Below are positions 6,020 to 7,032 of a DNA stretch of 7,032 bases, piece by piece. Below the pieces are notes generated by a model that saw only the letters and a program-made list of their open reading frames with translations, did not search any database and had not been told where the DNA came from. The DNA comes from Candidatus Omnitrophota bacterium. Its GTDB lineage: Bacteria; Ratteibacteria; UBA8468; B48-G9; JAFGKM01. Position 1 is the stretch's first letter; every line of letters starts with the position of its first letter. The stretch covers positions 1 to 7,032 of the forward strand of contig JAKJFI010000048.1 of the NCBI GenBank assembly GCA_022704985.1, written 5' to 3'. The translations under genes and the position numbers were made by a program.

Positions 6020-6560
6020 ACGGATACCCTTCTAAAAAGAGAGCTTTTCTGGCCACGGGCATGCCTATCATGGAATACTCAGTATGGGATAAATCCCTGT
6101 CTCCATGCCGGCAGATGGAATATGCGCGCCGGGATGCCCTCGGAGGGATATATCTTTAAAACGCAGACAGGCCTTCTTCCCTTGCCGGGAGGAAATCCGC
6201 CTTCGTTATTTTTTCCCCAGAGCGGACCCCGTCAAGACCGGATTTAAACAGAACGTTGGAACACCGCTGTTCAAAAAAAGATGTGATTTTGCCCTGCGCC
6301 GGAAGATTAAGGGCGAATATCTTTTCTTCGGGGGTATTTGCACCCCTGGCTATCCCTTTCAGCTGTTCCAGAATGTGCGGCATATACCTGGCTGTTGAAT
6401 GCGTGAAATCCCGGATTCTCCCCGCAAGTTTCTCTTCTTCCTTTACAAAGCGGGCTACATGTTCCTGTATTTCCATCCGGAGGGATTCTCCCGCCATCTC
6501 CCCTATCCGCCTGTCGCTTCCCCTGCATTCAACTATCTTCATTTTCGTTTCCGCATCCAT
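5988..6560 (-). pseudogene. Broken C45 / acyl-CoA:6-APA acyltransferase (AAT)-like Ntn hydrolase
   Basis: The first 134 codons (6156-6560) match the front of the C45 peptidase/AAT family: a short strand (MKIVECRG), a helical pro-region (RRIGEMAGESLRMEI, LEQLKGIARGANTPEEKIFALN) and a candidate self-cleavage/nucleophile Cys100 in RCSNVLF. Family sequence then continues in the neighbouring frame. Adding one G to the G4 run at 6227-6230 gives LDGGPLWGKNNEGG, then RRPVCVLKIYPSEG and LPAWRQGFIPY, up to a TGA at 6079-6081. Without that base the protein ends in junk at 6156. Back in the first frame, 6090-5988 reads HTEYSMIGMPVARKALFLEG and on to a TAG, possibly a tail. At about 160-190 residues it is roughly half the family's usual length. 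Family members hydrolyse or transfer acyl groups on amides after autocatalytic cleavage; this copy is unlikely to work as read. The 6560 start has no clear Shine-Dalgarno; the ATG at codon 7 is an alternative. Confidence 0.65.
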
Positions 6561-6757
6561 CTATAATCATATATGCTTTCCGGTTTGTAAAACCTTAAAG
6601 GCGAGACCTATCAATTCGCACAGCTTTATTTGTTTTACTGTAAACTATCACGTCCGCATACCTGTCTCACACGAAACAAAGCCGCGAACCGTCCGCGCCA
6701 GTCTGGAAAATCCCCTGCATGATTCTGACGATTAACAGCTGTAAAACGATTTCCCTG
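6561..6757. other. Non-coding stretch between the small ORF and the broken acyltransferase
   Basis: On the minus strand TTTACA and the AT-rich TATATGATTATAG occur just before the acyltransferase start, but no pair has proper promoter spacing. A short palindrome (TTTAC-T-GTAAA) sits near 6635. No terminator hairpin with a T-run is visible. Two minus-strand frames read loosely protein-like here, which may be remnants of the upstream gene. Confidence 0.4.
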
Positions 6758-6893
6758 CTATTTTGCGGCGCCGGAACCTTCTTCACAGCTGAATACGAAT
6801 CCGCGCAATTGCTCCAGGTATTTCTCGCCATAATCCTGAAGATATCAGACCCAACGTTAAACAGGCGATTAAAACTGCTGTTTTCCTTGGCAT
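6758..6893 (-). pseudogene. Small signal-peptide ORF, probably truncated by a frameshift
   Basis: The ATG at 6893 has a strong Shine-Dalgarno (AGAGGGG, five-base spacer) and begins MPRKTAVLIACLTLGLISSG, a clear signal peptide or membrane anchor. As read, the ORF stops at 6783 after 36 residues, ending in a low-quality tail (WREIPGAIARIRIQL). In the next frame the same bases read LQDYGEKYLEQLRGFVF and on to ...SGAAK and a TAG at 6758-6760, which looks much more like protein. One surplus base near 6835-6845 would join them into a peptide of about 45 residues. I do not recognise the family. A real 36-residue peptide cannot be excluded. Confidence 0.4.
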
Positions 6894-7032
6894 GTTATCC
6901 CCTCTTTTTTTATATCCGTCAAACCACTGCCGCGGCAACTTTCTTTCCGGGCATCCTCTTAAGGACGGTTGCACAGGAAGCCCTGTGAACCAGATATGTC
7001 CGCAATATCCGTTCTGCCGGAACCGTACGCCG
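6885..7032 (-). other. Right edge: undecided partial coding sequence
   Basis: On the minus strand all three frames are open for a while from the edge. One reads RRTVPAERILRTYLVHRA and ends in ...KKVAAAVV with a TGA about 20 bases before the small ORF's ATG, a normal operon spacing. A second joins in frame with the small ORF without a stop. A third stops early, near 6960. Too little is present to choose, but an upstream gene ending just before the small ORF is plausible. Confidence 0.25.

Noticed and set aside
6256..6735. A 159-codon plus-strand ORF
   Set aside because: Antisense to the recognisable acyltransferase-like sequence; Ser/Cys-rich composition typical of a shadow frame.
6719..6988. 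A hydrophobic 89-codon plus-strand ORF
   Set aside because: Its hydrophobicity comes from the complement of an A-rich minus-strand region; no ribosome binding site, and it opposes the small signal-peptide ORF.

Overview
The window reads as chromosomal DNA from a Gram-negative, probably uncultivated bacterium of moderate GC. The evidence is an inner-membrane-anchored AsmA-type protein, several exported proteins, a stand-alone TolB-like propeller and an orphan URO-D-like protein. This set is familiar from Planctomycetes/Lentisphaerae/Omnitrophica-like genomes. That placement is an inference from gene families; no marker gene or RNA gene is present to confirm it.

Left part (1-3231). A TolB/PD40 beta-propeller gene runs off the left edge on the minus strand. 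A 326-base divergent regulatory region separates it from two plus-strand genes. The first (1179-2033) encodes a secreted protein with conserved-looking His/Cys motifs and no function I can assign. The second (2185-3231) encodes a uroporphyrinogen-decarboxylase-like, MtaA/CmuA-type methyltransferase-fold protein. The divergent region carries a near-consensus sigma70-type promoter (TTTACA, 17-base spacer, TATAAT) for the secreted protein. The 151-base gap before the URO-D-like gene holds a weak promoter, a possible terminator and a perfect 7-bp hairpin.

Right part (3232-7032). Everything recognisable lies on the minus strand. Reading from right to left there is a small signal-peptide ORF that looks cut short by a frameshift, then the broken front part of a C45/AAT-type (penicillin acyltransferase-like) Ntn hydrolase. 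Next comes an intact alpha/beta hydrolase with its own good promoter and Shine-Dalgarno. Last is an AsmA-like protein whose start overlaps the hydrolase's end by 17 bases. The AsmA gene is interrupted: the reading frame moves by -1 at a run of nine A and returns about 75 bases later. The AAT-like gene shows the same missing-base then possible extra-base pattern. These interruptions are decay, sequencing error at homopolymers, or (for the A9 site, which contains an in-frame A_AAA_AAG slippery heptamer) recoding.

I see no CRISPR array, insertion sequence, tRNA, rRNA or phage gene, and no convincing new multi-gene system. The points most worth checking are the frameshift cluster, with its dnaX-like slippery site, and the uncharacterised secreted protein.
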